From contig NZ_VOUX01000033.1 in NCBI RefSeq assembly GCF_008011855.1, forward strand, positions 1,116,001 to 1,180,000: 64,000 nucleotides of DNA, given 5' to 3'. Under the pieces are notes generated by a model. It saw nothing but the letters and a program-made list of their open reading frames with translations. It did not search any database and had not been told where the DNA came from. A program made the translations under genes and the position numbers. This document shows, in pieces, positions 27,059 to 35,817 of this stretch (position 1 is its first letter; the number at the start of each line of letters is the position of its first letter). Source of the DNA: Serratia bockelmannii. Lineage in GTDB: Bacteria; Pseudomonadota; Gammaproteobacteria; Enterobacterales; Enterobacteriaceae.

Positions 27059-28183
27059 TTAAAGCGTTTTCTCGAACAAGCGGTAGCGCTTATAGGGAAC
27101 TGCGCCGATGCGTTCTAAAATCGTCCGCATGCCGGTATTGGTTTCCAGGATCCACGACATTTCCAGCGCGTCGATATTGCGCTTCGCGAAAGGCTCGCGC
27201 AGCGCCTCAATAAGCAACAGCGCAATAATCGGCCCGATGCGGCTGAATTGATATTCCTGACGCACGCCCATCAACGGCACGCGCGCGGTGCGCACGCCGC
27301 TGACTTTCAGCCGCCACAAGAGCTTCGCCCAACCGAACGGCAATAACCGCCCCTGCAGATCGGCAATCGCTTCGTTGATGTTTGGCAGGCCGACAATAAA
27401 GGCACAGGGGGCACCATCCACCTCGGCGATATGGATCATATCGTCGGGCACCAGAAACTTCAGCTGATCCCCCATGGTGGCGAACTCATGCTCGGTGAAC
27501 GGGACAAACCCCCAGTTATGCTGCCACCCGGAGTTGAACACCTCGCGCAGCACCTGCATCTCCTCGCGAAAGCGCTTGCGATTGAGGCGGCGCACGGTCA
27601 CCTTTTTGCGCACCTGATCCATCATCCGGGTCAGCGACGGCGAAAAATGCAGATCGGTTCTTTTCATCCAATAGGCAAGCAAATCAATCCCTTCGCTGTA
27701 GCCCTGTTGCGATATCTGGGCCGCGTAGTAGGGTTTCGCGTGCGTCATCAGGGCGGAAGGCGGGGTATCGAACCCTTCGACCAACAGGCCGCTTTCCTGA
27801 TTGATATTGAGGCTGAATGGCCCGGTGATTTTACGCGCGCCTTTCGATCTCAGCCACTCTTCCGCGACCGTGAATAAGGTGCTGAAAACGGCGGGATCGT
27901 CAACGGCGTCAATCATGCCGAAGTGGCCGGTATCCTCGCCATGCAGCTCCCGGTGCAGAGAATCGATTTGCGCCGTGATGCGCCCAACGACTTTGCCTTG
28001 TTTTTTGGCCACCCATGCCTGCCATTCAATATGGTCGGTGCCGGGATTCTTCTTTGACAGGTGCTCTTCGCGCTCGACATGCAGCGGCTCAATCCAGTTC
28101 GGATCATCGCGAAACAGTTGCGAGGGGAAAGCAATAAATTCTTTAAGTTCGCGTTTATCCAGAACTTTCTCAATACGGATCAT
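27059..28183 (-). CDS. GNAT-fold acyltransferase, candidate bacterial ceramide synthase
   Basis: 374-residue cytoplasmic protein of the large GNAT-type family that begins with an FPxxLFRDDPNWIEPL motif (residues about 19-34), followed by QAWVAKKQGKVVGRITAQID and GHFGMIDAVDDP, which form the acyl-CoA-binding GNAT core; the second half repeats the fold (PCAFIVGLPNINEAI, MSWILETNTGMRTILERIGA). A GNAT-family protein is the ceramide synthase of Caulobacter and other Gram-negatives. The link here rests on being divergent from an SPT/ACP/FAAL/reductase operon. It could be an unrelated acyltransferase. No signal peptide. Confidence 0.62.
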   Translation of the reverse strand: MIRIEKVLDKRELKEFIAFPSQLFRDDPNWIEPLHVEREEHLSKKNPGTDHIEWQAWVAKKQGKVVGRITAQIDSLHRELHGEDTGHFGMIDAVDDPAVFSTLFTVAEEWLRSKGARKITGPFSLNINQESGLLVEGFDTPPSALMTHAKPYYAAQISQQGYSEGIDLLAYWMKRTDLHFSPSLTRMMDQVRKKVTVRRLNRKRFREEMQVLREVFNSGWQHNWGFVPFTEHEFATMGDQLKFLVPDDMIHIAEVDGAPCAFIVGLPNINEAIADLQGRLLPFGWAKLLWRLKVSGVRTARVPLMGVRQEYQFSRIGPIIALLLIEALREPFAKRNIDALEMSWILETNTGMRTILERIGAVPYKRYRLFEKTL

Positions 28184-28921
28184 AAATAGCCTTACGTTTT
28201 AATAAAATAATTAAATGAGCGCGCGACAACGCCTTTAGCATTTTTTATGCTGTTCTCTTTTATTGGATTGTGTATTGCCTCCGGTTCAATGATAAGAAAA
28301 ACCGAATATTACCCCCTGTGAATCAGCGCATTATTGGCTCTACATTCACCCTGTGATGTCCATAATTGATAAAAAAAGGAAACAGAAAGCGGCGCAGCCA
28401 GGCTACGCTAATGGTGCTCTTTTATTATTTCGTGCTGTTATGGCAAAATAAACTCGCCGTCTTTAGTGTACCGACTTTAATCAGGAGGTGTGCCGCCATC
28501 TTTACCACTTAATGCTCTTTTTAAGATTAGCCTTAAATGAATCGTTCACTTTTGGATTTCTTGCGGCATACTGTTTAGGAAGTGTTTAAGTTCCAAGATA
28601 GCCATGCATGAGGTCATAACCTATGAGCCGACAGTTATTTCCTGCCCGACAGATGCAGACTAAAGAACGGCGAAACCCGGATATTACAATAGCCTCTCGT
28701 ATATCGCCGGGGTGCCGTTCAGGCTGATAGCACGGGCTACTCGCGCTCTGACCGGTTAATAACCGGCGTGCCGCTCAAGCACGGCAATATACGCTGTTCG
28801 CGGAATGAAGATGGTTGAATAACAAACTTATTCAAAAACCTATTCATAGTAAAACATCAATTACCTCGCCAAGAGTGATTTTTCTCTTTTGGTGATTTTT
28901 AATCTATGGCTAAGTTTGTCT
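28184..28921. other. Long divergent promoter region of the lipid locus
   Basis: 738 AT-rich bases between the divergent GNAT gene and the acyl-AMP ligase gene, long enough to carry regulated promoters for both. A dyad TTAAGATTAGCCTTAA (28521-28536) matches an RcsAB box (TAAGAATATTCCTA) at 10 of 14 core positions. AGCAT-N5-ATGCT occurs at 28237-28251. Two tiny frames (starting about 28539 and 28624) have weak ribosome sites and are not called. Confidence 0.4.
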
Positions 28922-30661
28922 ATGTCTGAAACAAGTTCCGTTCATTCTCTTCCTATGCGCTATGCGGACTTCCCCACTTTAGTGGACGCGTTGGATTACG
29001 CGGCGCTGGGCAATACGGGAATGAATTTTTACGACCGTCGCAATCAACTCGTGACCGTTCTCGAATATCGCACGCTGCAGCAAAAAGCGATCTCGGGCGC
29101 GCGGCGCTTATTGTCCCTGAAGCTCAAGAAAGGCGATCGCGTGGCGCTTATCGCCGAAACCAGCGCGGGATTCGTCGAAGCCTTTTTTGCGTGCCAATAT
29201 GCCGGCCTGGTGGCGGTACCGTTGGCGATCCCGATGGGCGTGGGCCAGCGCGACTCCTACACCGCCAAACTGAAAGGGCTGATCGCCAGTTGCAACCCGG
29301 CGGCGATCATCAGCAGCGAAGAGTGGACACCGCTCATCGCGTCGGCCACGGAAAACACGTCGGCGATGCACATCCTCAGCGACGAGGATTTTAACGCCTT
29401 GCCGGAGCCGGAGATCGCGTTGCCCGCGCCTTCGCCCGACGATATCGCCTACCTCCAATACACCTCGGGCAGCACCCGCTTTCCGCGCGGCGTGATCATT
29501 ACCCAGCGGGCGGCCATGGCGAACCTGAACGCGATCAGCCGCGACGGGATCAAGCTGCGTGCGGGCGATCGCTGCGTTTCATGGCTGCCCTTCTATCACG
29601 ACATGGGCCTGGTCGGTTTCCTGCTGACGCCGGTAGCGACCCAGCTGTCCGTCGATTATCTGCGCACGCAAGATTTCGCCATGCGCCCGATGCAGTGGCT
29701 GAAACTGATCGCCAAGAATCGCGGCACGGTGTCCGTCGCCCCGCCGTTCGGCTACGATCTGTGTCTACGCCGCAGCAACGCCAAAGAGCTGGCCGATCTG
29801 GATCTTTCCAGCTGGCGGGTTGCCGGCGTAGGCGCCGAGCCGATCCCGGCCGAGCTGCTCGGCCAGTTTGGCGAACACTTCAGCAGCATCAACTTCGACA
29901 GCAAAGCCTTCATGCCGTGTTACGGCCTGGCCGAGAACACCCTGGCGGTGAGCTTTTCCGATCCTTGCTCCGGCCCGCAAACCAACGCGGTCGACCGCGA
30001 TATTTTGGAGTACGAGGGTAAAGCGGTCGCGCCGGGCAAAAAAACCCGCGCCGTCTCGACCTTCGTCAACTGCGGCCGTGCGCTGCCCGGCCACCGCATC
30101 GAGATCCGCAGCGAAACCGGGCAACCGCTGCCGGAGCGCCAGGTCGGCCATATCACGATTTCCGGCCCCAGCCTGATGAACGGCTATTTCTGCGACGATG
30201 AATCTCAGAAGCAAATTCAGGTGACCGGGTGGATGGATACCGGTGATCTGGGCTACCTGCTGGACGGCTATCTGTACGTCACCGGCCGCAAGAAGGACTT
30301 GATCATCATTCGCGGCCGCAATATCTGGCCACAGGATATCGAGTACGTCGCGGAATCCGAACCGGAAATCCGTTCCGGCGATGCGATTGCCTTCGTGACT
30401 GAAGAACACGACGAAGCGGCCAGGATCATTTTGCAAATCCAGTGCCGAGTCAGTTCGGAAGAACGCCGGGAACAAATCGTGCATTCGCTGAGCGCGCGCA
30501 TTCAAAGCGAGTTCGGCATTGCGGTGGACATCGAGCTGCTGCCGCCGCACAGCATTCCCCGCACGTCATCGGGCAAACCCGCCCGTGCGGAGGCCAAAAA
30601 ACGCTGGCTGAGCGCTTCGCTCTATCCGCAAATGCCGCAGCTGGCCGGTTTCGCGCAATGA
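28922..30661 (+). CDS. Fatty acyl-AMP ligase (FAAL-type adenylation enzyme)
   Basis: 579-residue ANL-family enzyme that would activate a free fatty acid as acyl-AMP and pass it to the ACP encoded two genes downstream. The adenylation motifs are YLQYTSGSTRFPRGVIIT (about residues 178-195), MPCYGLAENTLAV, and DTGDLGYLLDGYLYVTGRKKDLIIIRG (about 438-465); the C-terminal lysine lies in RTSSGKPARAEAKK. The YGLAENTL motif is typical of the FAAL branch rather than CoA ligases. ATG 28922 is chosen over an upstream TTG; no strong ribosome site is visible. Its stop overlaps the reductase start as ATGA. In Caulobacter-type ceramide loci an acyl-ACP synthetase fills this role. Confidence 0.85.
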   Translation: MSETSSVHSLPMRYADFPTLVDALDYAALGNTGMNFYDRRNQLVTVLEYRTLQQKAISGARRLLSLKLKKGDRVALIAETSAGFVEAFFACQYAGLVAVPLAIPMGVGQRDSYTAKLKGLIASCNPAAIISSEEWTPLIASATENTSAMHILSDEDFNALPEPEIALPAPSPDDIAYLQYTSGSTRFPRGVIITQRAAMANLNAISRDGIKLRAGDRCVSWLPFYHDMGLVGFLLTPVATQLSVDYLRTQDFAMRPMQWLKLIAKNRGTVSVAPPFGYDLCLRRSNAKELADLDLSSWRVAGVGAEPIPAELLGQFGEHFSSINFDSKAFMPCYGLAENTLAVSFSDPCSGPQTNAVDRDILEYEGKAVAPGKKTRAVSTFVNCGRALPGHRIEIRSETGQPLPERQVGHITISGPSLMNGYFCDDESQKQIQVTGWMDTGDLGYLLDGYLYVTGRKKDLIIIRGRNIWPQDIEYVAESEPEIRSGDAIAFVTEEHDEAARIILQIQCRVSSEERREQIVHSLSARIQSEFGIAVDIELLPPHSIPRTSSGKPARAEAKKRWLSASLYPQMPQLAGFAQ

Positions 30662-31572
30662 GCGGCACCGTCGCAGTGACGGGCGCGACCGGCTTTATCG
30701 GTCGGCATATCGTCCAGGAACTGCTGGCGCAAGGGTTTAACGTGCGCGCCCTGACGCGGCAAGCCGGAAAAGCCGCTGCGGACAACCTGCAGTGGATCCC
30801 CGGCGCGCTGGAAGATCGGCCCTCGCTCACCGAGCTGGTGCGCGGCGCAGAATACGTCGTGCATTGTGCGGGCCAGGTGCGCGGGCATGCGGAAGCGGTG
30901 TTCACCCGCTGCAACGTCACCGGCAGCCTGAACCTGATGCAGGCGGCCAGGCAAAACGGTCGCTGCAATCGTTTCTTGTTCATGTCGTCGCTGGCGGCCC
31001 GCCATCCGGCGCTGTCCTGGTACGCCCATTCAAAACAGGCCGCCGAGCAGCAACTCATCGCCGCCTCCGGCGATATCGCGCTGGGGATTTTCCGCCCAAC
31101 GGCGGTTTACGGGCCGGGCGATAAAGAGCTGAAACCGCTGTTCAACGGCCTGCTGCGCGGCGTACTGCCCCGGCTGGGCGCGCCTGAGGCCAAGCTCACT
31201 TTTCTGCACGTGAGCGATTTGGCAAAGGCGGTCAGCCAATGGGTGCAGGCCGAACCCGCGCAGCCGAATATTTACGAACTGTGCGACGGCGTGGCCGAAG
31301 GCTATAACTGGCTGCGCCTGCGCGACATCGGCGCCGCCGTGCGTCACGGGCCGGTGCGTCTGGTGAGCATTCCGCTGCCGCTGCTGAAAGCCCTGGCGGA
31401 TATCAGCGTGGTGTGGAACCGCCTGGTCAAACAAGAGCCGATGCTGACGCGCAGCAAAATACGCGAATTAACGCATCACGACTGGTCCGCCAGTAATCAC
31501 GCGCTGTCGCAACAGATTAATTGGTTTCCACAGGTAAGTTTGGAGCGCGCACTGCGCGAAGGGCTGTTTTAA
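30658..31572 (+). CDS. NAD(P)-dependent SDR, candidate 3-ketosphinganine/ketoceramide reductase (CerR-like)
   Basis: 304-residue extended SDR. NAD(P)-binding VAVTGATGFIGRHIV at residues 5-19, substrate-pocket HCAGQVRGHAEAVF, MSSLAA serine and catalytic Y122-x3-K126 (WYAHSKQ), then FRPTAVYGPGDKELKPLF. NAD-dependent epimerase/dehydratase family members of this kind act as the ketone reductase (CerR) of bacterial ceramide synthesis. It is wedged between the acyl-AMP ligase (ATGA overlap) and the ACP gene (31-base gap), so co-function with SPT is likely. The exact substrate is inferred from context. Confidence 0.75.
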   Translation: MSGTVAVTGATGFIGRHIVQELLAQGFNVRALTRQAGKAAADNLQWIPGALEDRPSLTELVRGAEYVVHCAGQVRGHAEAVFTRCNVTGSLNLMQAARQNGRCNRFLFMSSLAARHPALSWYAHSKQAAEQQLIAASGDIALGIFRPTAVYGPGDKELKPLFNGLLRGVLPRLGAPEAKLTFLHVSDLAKAVSQWVQAEPAQPNIYELCDGVAEGYNWLRLRDIGAAVRHGPVRLVSIPLPLLKALADISVVWNRLVKQEPMLTRSKIRELTHHDWSASNHALSQQINWFPQVSLERALREGLF

Positions 31573-31603
31573 TTATTCCAATTAGAGGTGTGTCAACGTT
31601 CTT

Positions 31604-31864
31604 ATGCTAAATCGCGATGCTGTAATGGATTATATCCTGACGTGTTTGCAAGGTATCGTCGAAGGCGGAGTGGAAATAAAACCTGATAGCGATCTCGTCA
31701 ATGATCTTGGCCTGGAATCCATCAGAGTCTTGGATCTGCTGATGATGCTGGAAGATGAATTAGATATCTCCATTCCTATCAATATATTGCTTGATGTCAG
31801 AACGCCTGAGCAACTGCTTGACGCGCTGCGCCCTTATCTGGAGAAAAACCATGGGACTGTATGA
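31604..31864 (+). CDS. Dedicated acyl carrier protein for serine palmitoyltransferase
   Basis: 86-residue acidic ACP. The phosphopantetheine site is S39 in NDLGLESIRVLDLL; LMMLEDELDISIPI is the usual recognition helix II/III region. It differs from housekeeping AcpP and overlaps the SPT gene by 14 bases, the same ACP-next-to-SPT arrangement seen in sphingomonads and Caulobacter. It would carry the acyl chain loaded by the FAAL to SPT. Confidence 0.87.
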   Translation: MLNRDAVMDYILTCLQGIVEGGVEIKPDSDLVNDLGLESIRVLDLLMMLEDELDISIPINILLDVRTPEQLLDALRPYLEKNHGTV

Positions 31865-33023
31865 TAAGTTTGCGCGGCTCGCCAATGACCGTGAGCAATT
31901 TCAAACGTCCGGTCTGAATCCGTTCGGCACCTGCATCGACGAAGTCTATTCCGCCACCCAGGGGCGCATCGGCGATCAAAAGATTGTCCTCGCCGGCACC
32001 AATAATTACCTTGGCCTGACGTTCGATGCGCAGGCGATCGTCGCCGGCCAGGCGGCCCTGGCCGCGCTCGGCACCGGCACCACCGGCTCGCGCATGGCGA
32101 ACGGCAGTTACGGATCGCACCTGACGCTGGAACGGGAGCTGGCGGAATTCTTCGATCGCCCCAGCGCCATCGTGTTCTCCACCGGCTATACCGCCAACCT
32201 GGGCGTCATCAGCACCCTGGCGGGACCGGGCGCCGTGGTGTTGATCGACGCGGACAGCCACGCGAGCATTTACGACGCCTGCGCCCTCGGCGGCGCGGAG
32301 ATTATTCGCTTCCGCCACAATGACGCCGCCGATCTGGAGCGCCGCATGGTGCGCCTGGGCGAACGCGCCCGCGAGGCGATCATTATCGTGGAAGGCATCT
32401 ACAGCATGCTGGGCGACGTCGCCCCGCTGGTGGAAATCGTCGATATCAAGCGGCGGCTCGGCGGCTATCTGCTGGTCGACGAAGCGCACTCCTTCGGCGT
32501 GATGGGCGAGCGCGGCCGCGGCCTGGCCGAAGCGCTCGGCGTCGAGCAAGACGTGGATATTATCCTGGGCACCTTCAGCAAAAGCCTGGCTTCAATCGGC
32601 GGTTTCGCCGTCGGCGGCAAAGGGATGGACGTGCTGCGCTACAGCAGCCGGCCGTATATCTTTACCGCTTCGCCGTCGCCGTCCAGCATCGCATCGGTGC
32701 GCACGGCGCTGCAAAAAATCGCGCGCCATCCCGAGCTGCGGGAAAAGCTGTGGAGCAACGCGCACCGTCTGTACCACGGCCTCGCCGAACTGGGGTATAC
32801 CCTGGGGCCGCGCATCAGCCCGGTGGTGCCGGTGATGATCGGTTCAAAAGAAGAAGGATTGCGTTTCTGGCGCGAGCTGATCGCCCACGGGGTGTATGTA
32901 AACCTGGTGCTGCCACCGGCCGCGCCGGCGGGCGTCACCCTGTTGCGCTGCAGCGTCAATGCCGCGCACAGTGATGAAGAGATAGACGCCATCGTGCGCG
33001 CCTTTGCGGCGCTGAAAAAATAA
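31851..33023 (+). CDS. spt: Serine palmitoyltransferase (alpha-oxoamine synthase family)
   Basis: 390-residue PLP enzyme that condenses L-serine with an acyl thioester to 3-ketosphinganine. By eye it tracks the Sphingomonas SPT sequence over almost its whole length: GTGTTGSRMANGSYGSH, VFSTGYTANLGVISTLAG, DADSHASIYDACALGGAEI, EGIYSMLGDVAPL, DEAHSFGVMGERGRG, GTFSKSLASIGGFAVGG, RPYIFTAS, LLRCSVNAAH. The PLP lysine is K244. The conserved family arginine (R390 in Sphingomonas) is R366, but the SPT arginine R378 is replaced by L354 (VLPPAAPAG). KBL, BioF and HemA are less good fits. ATG 31851 lies inside the ACP gene, so translation is coupled. Confidence 0.88.
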   Translation: MGLYDKFARLANDREQFQTSGLNPFGTCIDEVYSATQGRIGDQKIVLAGTNNYLGLTFDAQAIVAGQAALAALGTGTTGSRMANGSYGSHLTLERELAEFFDRPSAIVFSTGYTANLGVISTLAGPGAVVLIDADSHASIYDACALGGAEIIRFRHNDAADLERRMVRLGERAREAIIIVEGIYSMLGDVAPLVEIVDIKRRLGGYLLVDEAHSFGVMGERGRGLAEALGVEQDVDIILGTFSKSLASIGGFAVGGKGMDVLRYSSRPYIFTASPSPSSIASVRTALQKIARHPELREKLWSNAHRLYHGLAELGYTLGPRISPVVPVMIGSKEEGLRFWRELIAHGVYVNLVLPPAAPAGVTLLRCSVNAAHSDEEIDAIVRAFAALKK

Positions 33024-33091
33024 AGCCTTCCCTCTCGGCCGCGGCGGCGGTGCCAAAATGGTATCGCCGCCCTGCCGAATCGCTGCGCACC

Positions 33092-33823
33092 TCAGTGCGC
33101 AGCCGTTGATACCCCATCAGCCGAATAGCGATAACCCTGCGCCGCCATAAATTCCCCGATGGCTTTTTCCGCCGCCGAAAGCACCTCCTCGATCGGCCGA
33201 TCGGCATCGAGATCCACGATGTCGGCGCCTTCGAACGTCAATAAAGGCGTGACGGCGATCTTCTTCTCCAACGCCGCTTTGCGGTGATCGGGTTTACGCG
33301 CGCAGGCCACGTCCAGACTGACATTCAGCTTGAGTACCAGATCCGGTTTTTGCCCCGCCATCCATTGGAACGCCGCCCGCTCGCGCGCCGCCAGCCAACG
33401 GACAAAACGGCTCCCTTCCACGTCGACGGGAAAAACCGTACCGTCGTAAGCGCCGGGGATTTGCGCCTGCGGAAAACGGTCGGTCAACACGATGAACCCT
33501 TGCCGACGGTACGCCAGCATGCGGCGGAAACGCAGCAGCCGCCGCCCCACGAAAGCGATGATCACCGCCGACGGCAACAGGCCGATGCGGGATTTTTTCG
33601 TTTTGACTTTTTTGGTATTACTCTCGATAGCCTTGCCCACCGAGCGCCCGAGCAGCGGCAATTTCGCCGCCGCGCGGCCGACGTTGCCCGCCTGTTTGCC
33701 CAGATGCACTTGCACCGCCGGGCCATAATGTTTCATATACGCGATCAGATGTTCACAAACGGTGGACTTACCCGATCCGTCGCTGCCGATAACCGCAATC
33801 AGCGGCGGAAATTTTGCACTCAT
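33092..33823 (-). CDS. P-loop kinase, thymidylate-kinase-like, paralogue A
   Basis: 243 residues. Walker [10 protein letters not shown] at 13-21, LTDRFPQAQ near 113, and the conserved C-terminal part [35 protein letters not shown]. The core resembles thymidylate kinase, but the DRxPQAx and RKPDH motifs and the extra basic middle segment are shared only with the two paralogues across the divergent gap. The substrate is unknown; a head-group or lipid kinase role in the surrounding locus is inference. ATG 33823 is chosen where homology to the paralogues begins. It is convergent with spt. Confidence 0.68.
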   Translation of the reverse strand: MSAKFPPLIAVIGSDGSGKSTVCEHLIAYMKHYGPAVQVHLGKQAGNVGRAAAKLPLLGRSVGKAIESNTKKVKTKKSRIGLLPSAVIIAFVGRRLLRFRRMLAYRRQGFIVLTDRFPQAQIPGAYDGTVFPVDVEGSRFVRWLAARERAAFQWMAGQKPDLVLKLNVSLDVACARKPDHRKAALEKKIAVTPLLTFEGADIVDLDADRPIEEVLSAAEKAIGEFMAAQGYRYSADGVSTAAH

Positions 33824-34194
33824 AATAAGACTCTCTTTCAATACACCAGAAACGGCGTGCCATATTTGAAGCGACCTGTCGCTTATCATTGCCGTGGCGG
33901 CTACGTGAAAAAATTTACCGTAGCGCGGCGCCAAAAAGCACAAAATATTAAGCGAAAATTGAAAACCTCTGCTCTTTTTTCACCGTGAGCCCTACCGGAA
34001 ATTAACATAAAAAGCGAAACCGGCGCGCGCACGAACAATTAGCACAAAATAACAAGAACGGACGCCATAAATATCAATTCAAATAGCGAACAAGAATACC
34101 AATCTCATTATTTTATCGCAGCAAAGCACAATAAATATCTTGAACCCAAGGCGTATTGGAATACAATAGTTTTTTTCGCATTGGATCAATTATT
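33824..34194. other. Divergent intergenic region between kinase paralogues
   Basis: About 370 AT-rich bases between kinase A (minus) and kinase B (plus), expected to hold both promoters. No clear operator or RNA was seen. Confidence 0.4.
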
Positions 34195-34920
34195 GTGAGT
34201 CAGCAGATAAGACCTTCATCTGATCGCTCGCCCGTGCGCGTAATAGCGATAACCGGCTGTGACGGCTCGGGAAAATCCACGTTAGCTGCCAGCCTGGTCA
34301 ACGCGTTATCGGCACAAGAACCTGCCGAACTGCTGTATCTCGGCCAGTCTTCCGGGCGCATCGGCGAATGGATCAGTTCGCTGCCGATTATTGGCGCGCC
34401 CTTCGGGCGTTATTTGCTGAAGAAATCGCAGCGCGTGCATGAGCGCCCTTCCACACCGCCGGATAATGCCACGGCGCTGGTAATTTTTTTACTCTCCTAT
34501 TGGCGCGTTTATAAATTCCGTCGCATGCTGAAGAAAAGCCGCAGCGGCGCATTGCTGATCACCGATCGTTATCCGCAGGCCGAAGTGGCGGGGTTTCGTT
34601 TCGATGGCCCGCAGCTGGCGAAAACCGCCGGCGGCAATCGCTGGATCCGCTGGCTGAGAAAGCGCGAACAAAAGCTGTACCAATGGATGGCGTCTTATCA
34701 GCCCTTATTATTAATTCGGCTGGATATTGACGAACAAACGGCCTATTCACGTAAACCCGATCACTCGCTGGCGGCGTTGCGTGAAAAGATCGCCGTCATC
34801 CCGCACCTGACGTTTAATGGCGCTAACATATTGGATTTAGACGGCCGCGAGCCGGCTAACCGTATTTTCGATGCCTCACTGCGCGCCGTTAAAATATCGC
34901 TGAGGGCCGCCAATGCCTAG
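34195..34920 (+). CDS. P-loop kinase, thymidylate-kinase-like, paralogue B
   Basis: 241 residues from a GTG start; a TTG 13 codons upstream is the alternative. Walker A GCDGSGKST at 21-29, LITDRYPQAEVAGF near 128, RKPDHSLAALREKIAVIPHLTFNGANILDLDGREP near the end. Same architecture as paralogues A and C, including GRIGEWISSLPIIGAPFGR after the first strand, where A has [19 protein letters not shown]. First gene of the plus-strand block leading into the flippase and LptFG-like genes. Confidence 0.68.
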   Translation: MSQQIRPSSDRSPVRVIAITGCDGSGKSTLAASLVNALSAQEPAELLYLGQSSGRIGEWISSLPIIGAPFGRYLLKKSQRVHERPSTPPDNATALVIFLLSYWRVYKFRRMLKKSRSGALLITDRYPQAEVAGFRFDGPQLAKTAGGNRWIRWLRKREQKLYQWMASYQPLLLIRLDIDEQTAYSRKPDHSLAALREKIAVIPHLTFNGANILDLDGREPANRIFDASLRAVKISLRAANA

Positions 34921-34950
34921 CAGCCAAATAACCTTTTCGTACCGAAACAG

Positions 34951-35745
34951 ATGAAAAAAAATAAACTCACCGCCGAACAGGATACCTCTCCCACCTGCAT
35001 TACCGGGCTGATTGCCGTGGTGGGCAGCGACGGCACGGGCAAGTCCACGCTGACCGCCGATCTGGTGAAAAACCTGCAGCAACATCGCCCCACGGAGCGC
35101 CGCTATTTGGGGCTGATCTCCGGCGAAGACGGCGACAAAATCAAGAAGTTGCCGTTCATCGGCGTGTGGTTGGAACGGCGCCTCGCGGCCAAATCCGATA
35201 AAACCCAGCGCATGAGCAACAGGCCGCCGGCGCTGTGGGCGGCGCTGATCATGTACGGCTTTTCGCTGTGGCGCGCCGCCAACCTGCGCAAGGTGCGACG
35301 GCTGGCGCAGAGCGGCGTGCTGGTGGTCAGCGATCGCTACCCGCAGGCGGAAATTTCAGGTTTTTACTACGATGGGCCCGGCATCGGCGTGGAACGCGCA
35401 AAAGGCTGGCTATTGAGCCGCCTGGCGGCGCGCGAACGCCGTTTATATCAACACATGGCCGTCTATCGGCCGGCGCTGATCATTCGCCTTGATATCGACG
35501 TCGATACGGCATTTTCCCGCAAGCCCGATCACAGCTATGAAGAGCTGAAAGACAAGATAGCCGCCATGGTGCGCCTGCAGTACAACGGTGCGCGCATCAT
35601 CGAGCTGGACGCCAGAGCCCCTTACGACGAGGTGCTGAGCAACGCGCTCAACGCCATTTCCGCCGTAGTGAATCCCGCGAAGCGCCCACAGAGCGATATC
35701 GGGCAACCCGGCGAAAACGCCGGCGAAGAAACTCAGGTTTATTAA
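34951..35745 (+). CDS. P-loop kinase, thymidylate-kinase-like, paralogue C
   Basis: 264 residues. Walker A GSDGTGKST at 25-33, VVSDRYPQAEISGFYYDGPG, RLAARERRLYQHMAVYRPALIIRLDIDVDTAFSRKPDH (the same DVDxAxxRKPDH pattern as in A and B), and YNGARIIELDARAP near the end. A charged C-terminal tail of about 20 residues is extra. It lies 30 bases behind paralogue B and 72 before the flippase gene. Three diverged copies in one locus suggest three different phosphoryl acceptors or a hetero-oligomer. Confidence 0.68.
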   Translation: MKKNKLTAEQDTSPTCITGLIAVVGSDGTGKSTLTADLVKNLQQHRPTERRYLGLISGEDGDKIKKLPFIGVWLERRLAAKSDKTQRMSNRPPALWAALIMYGFSLWRAANLRKVRRLAQSGVLVVSDRYPQAEISGFYYDGPGIGVERAKGWLLSRLAARERRLYQHMAVYRPALIIRLDIDVDTAFSRKPDHSYEELKDKIAAMVRLQYNGARIIELDARAPYDEVLSNALNAISAVVNPAKRPQSDIGQPGENAGEETQVY

Positions 35746-35817
35746 ACGCATACAGGGCAAGCGCATGACGGCGGAAAAAAAAATGCAGCAAAACAACGAT
35801 AACGGCTGGTTTTGGTT

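Noticed and set aside
31851..33023. BioF (AONS), KBL or HemA identity for the alpha-oxoamine synthase
   Set aside because: No biotin, threonine or haem genes nearby, and the motif set and dedicated ACP follow SPT.
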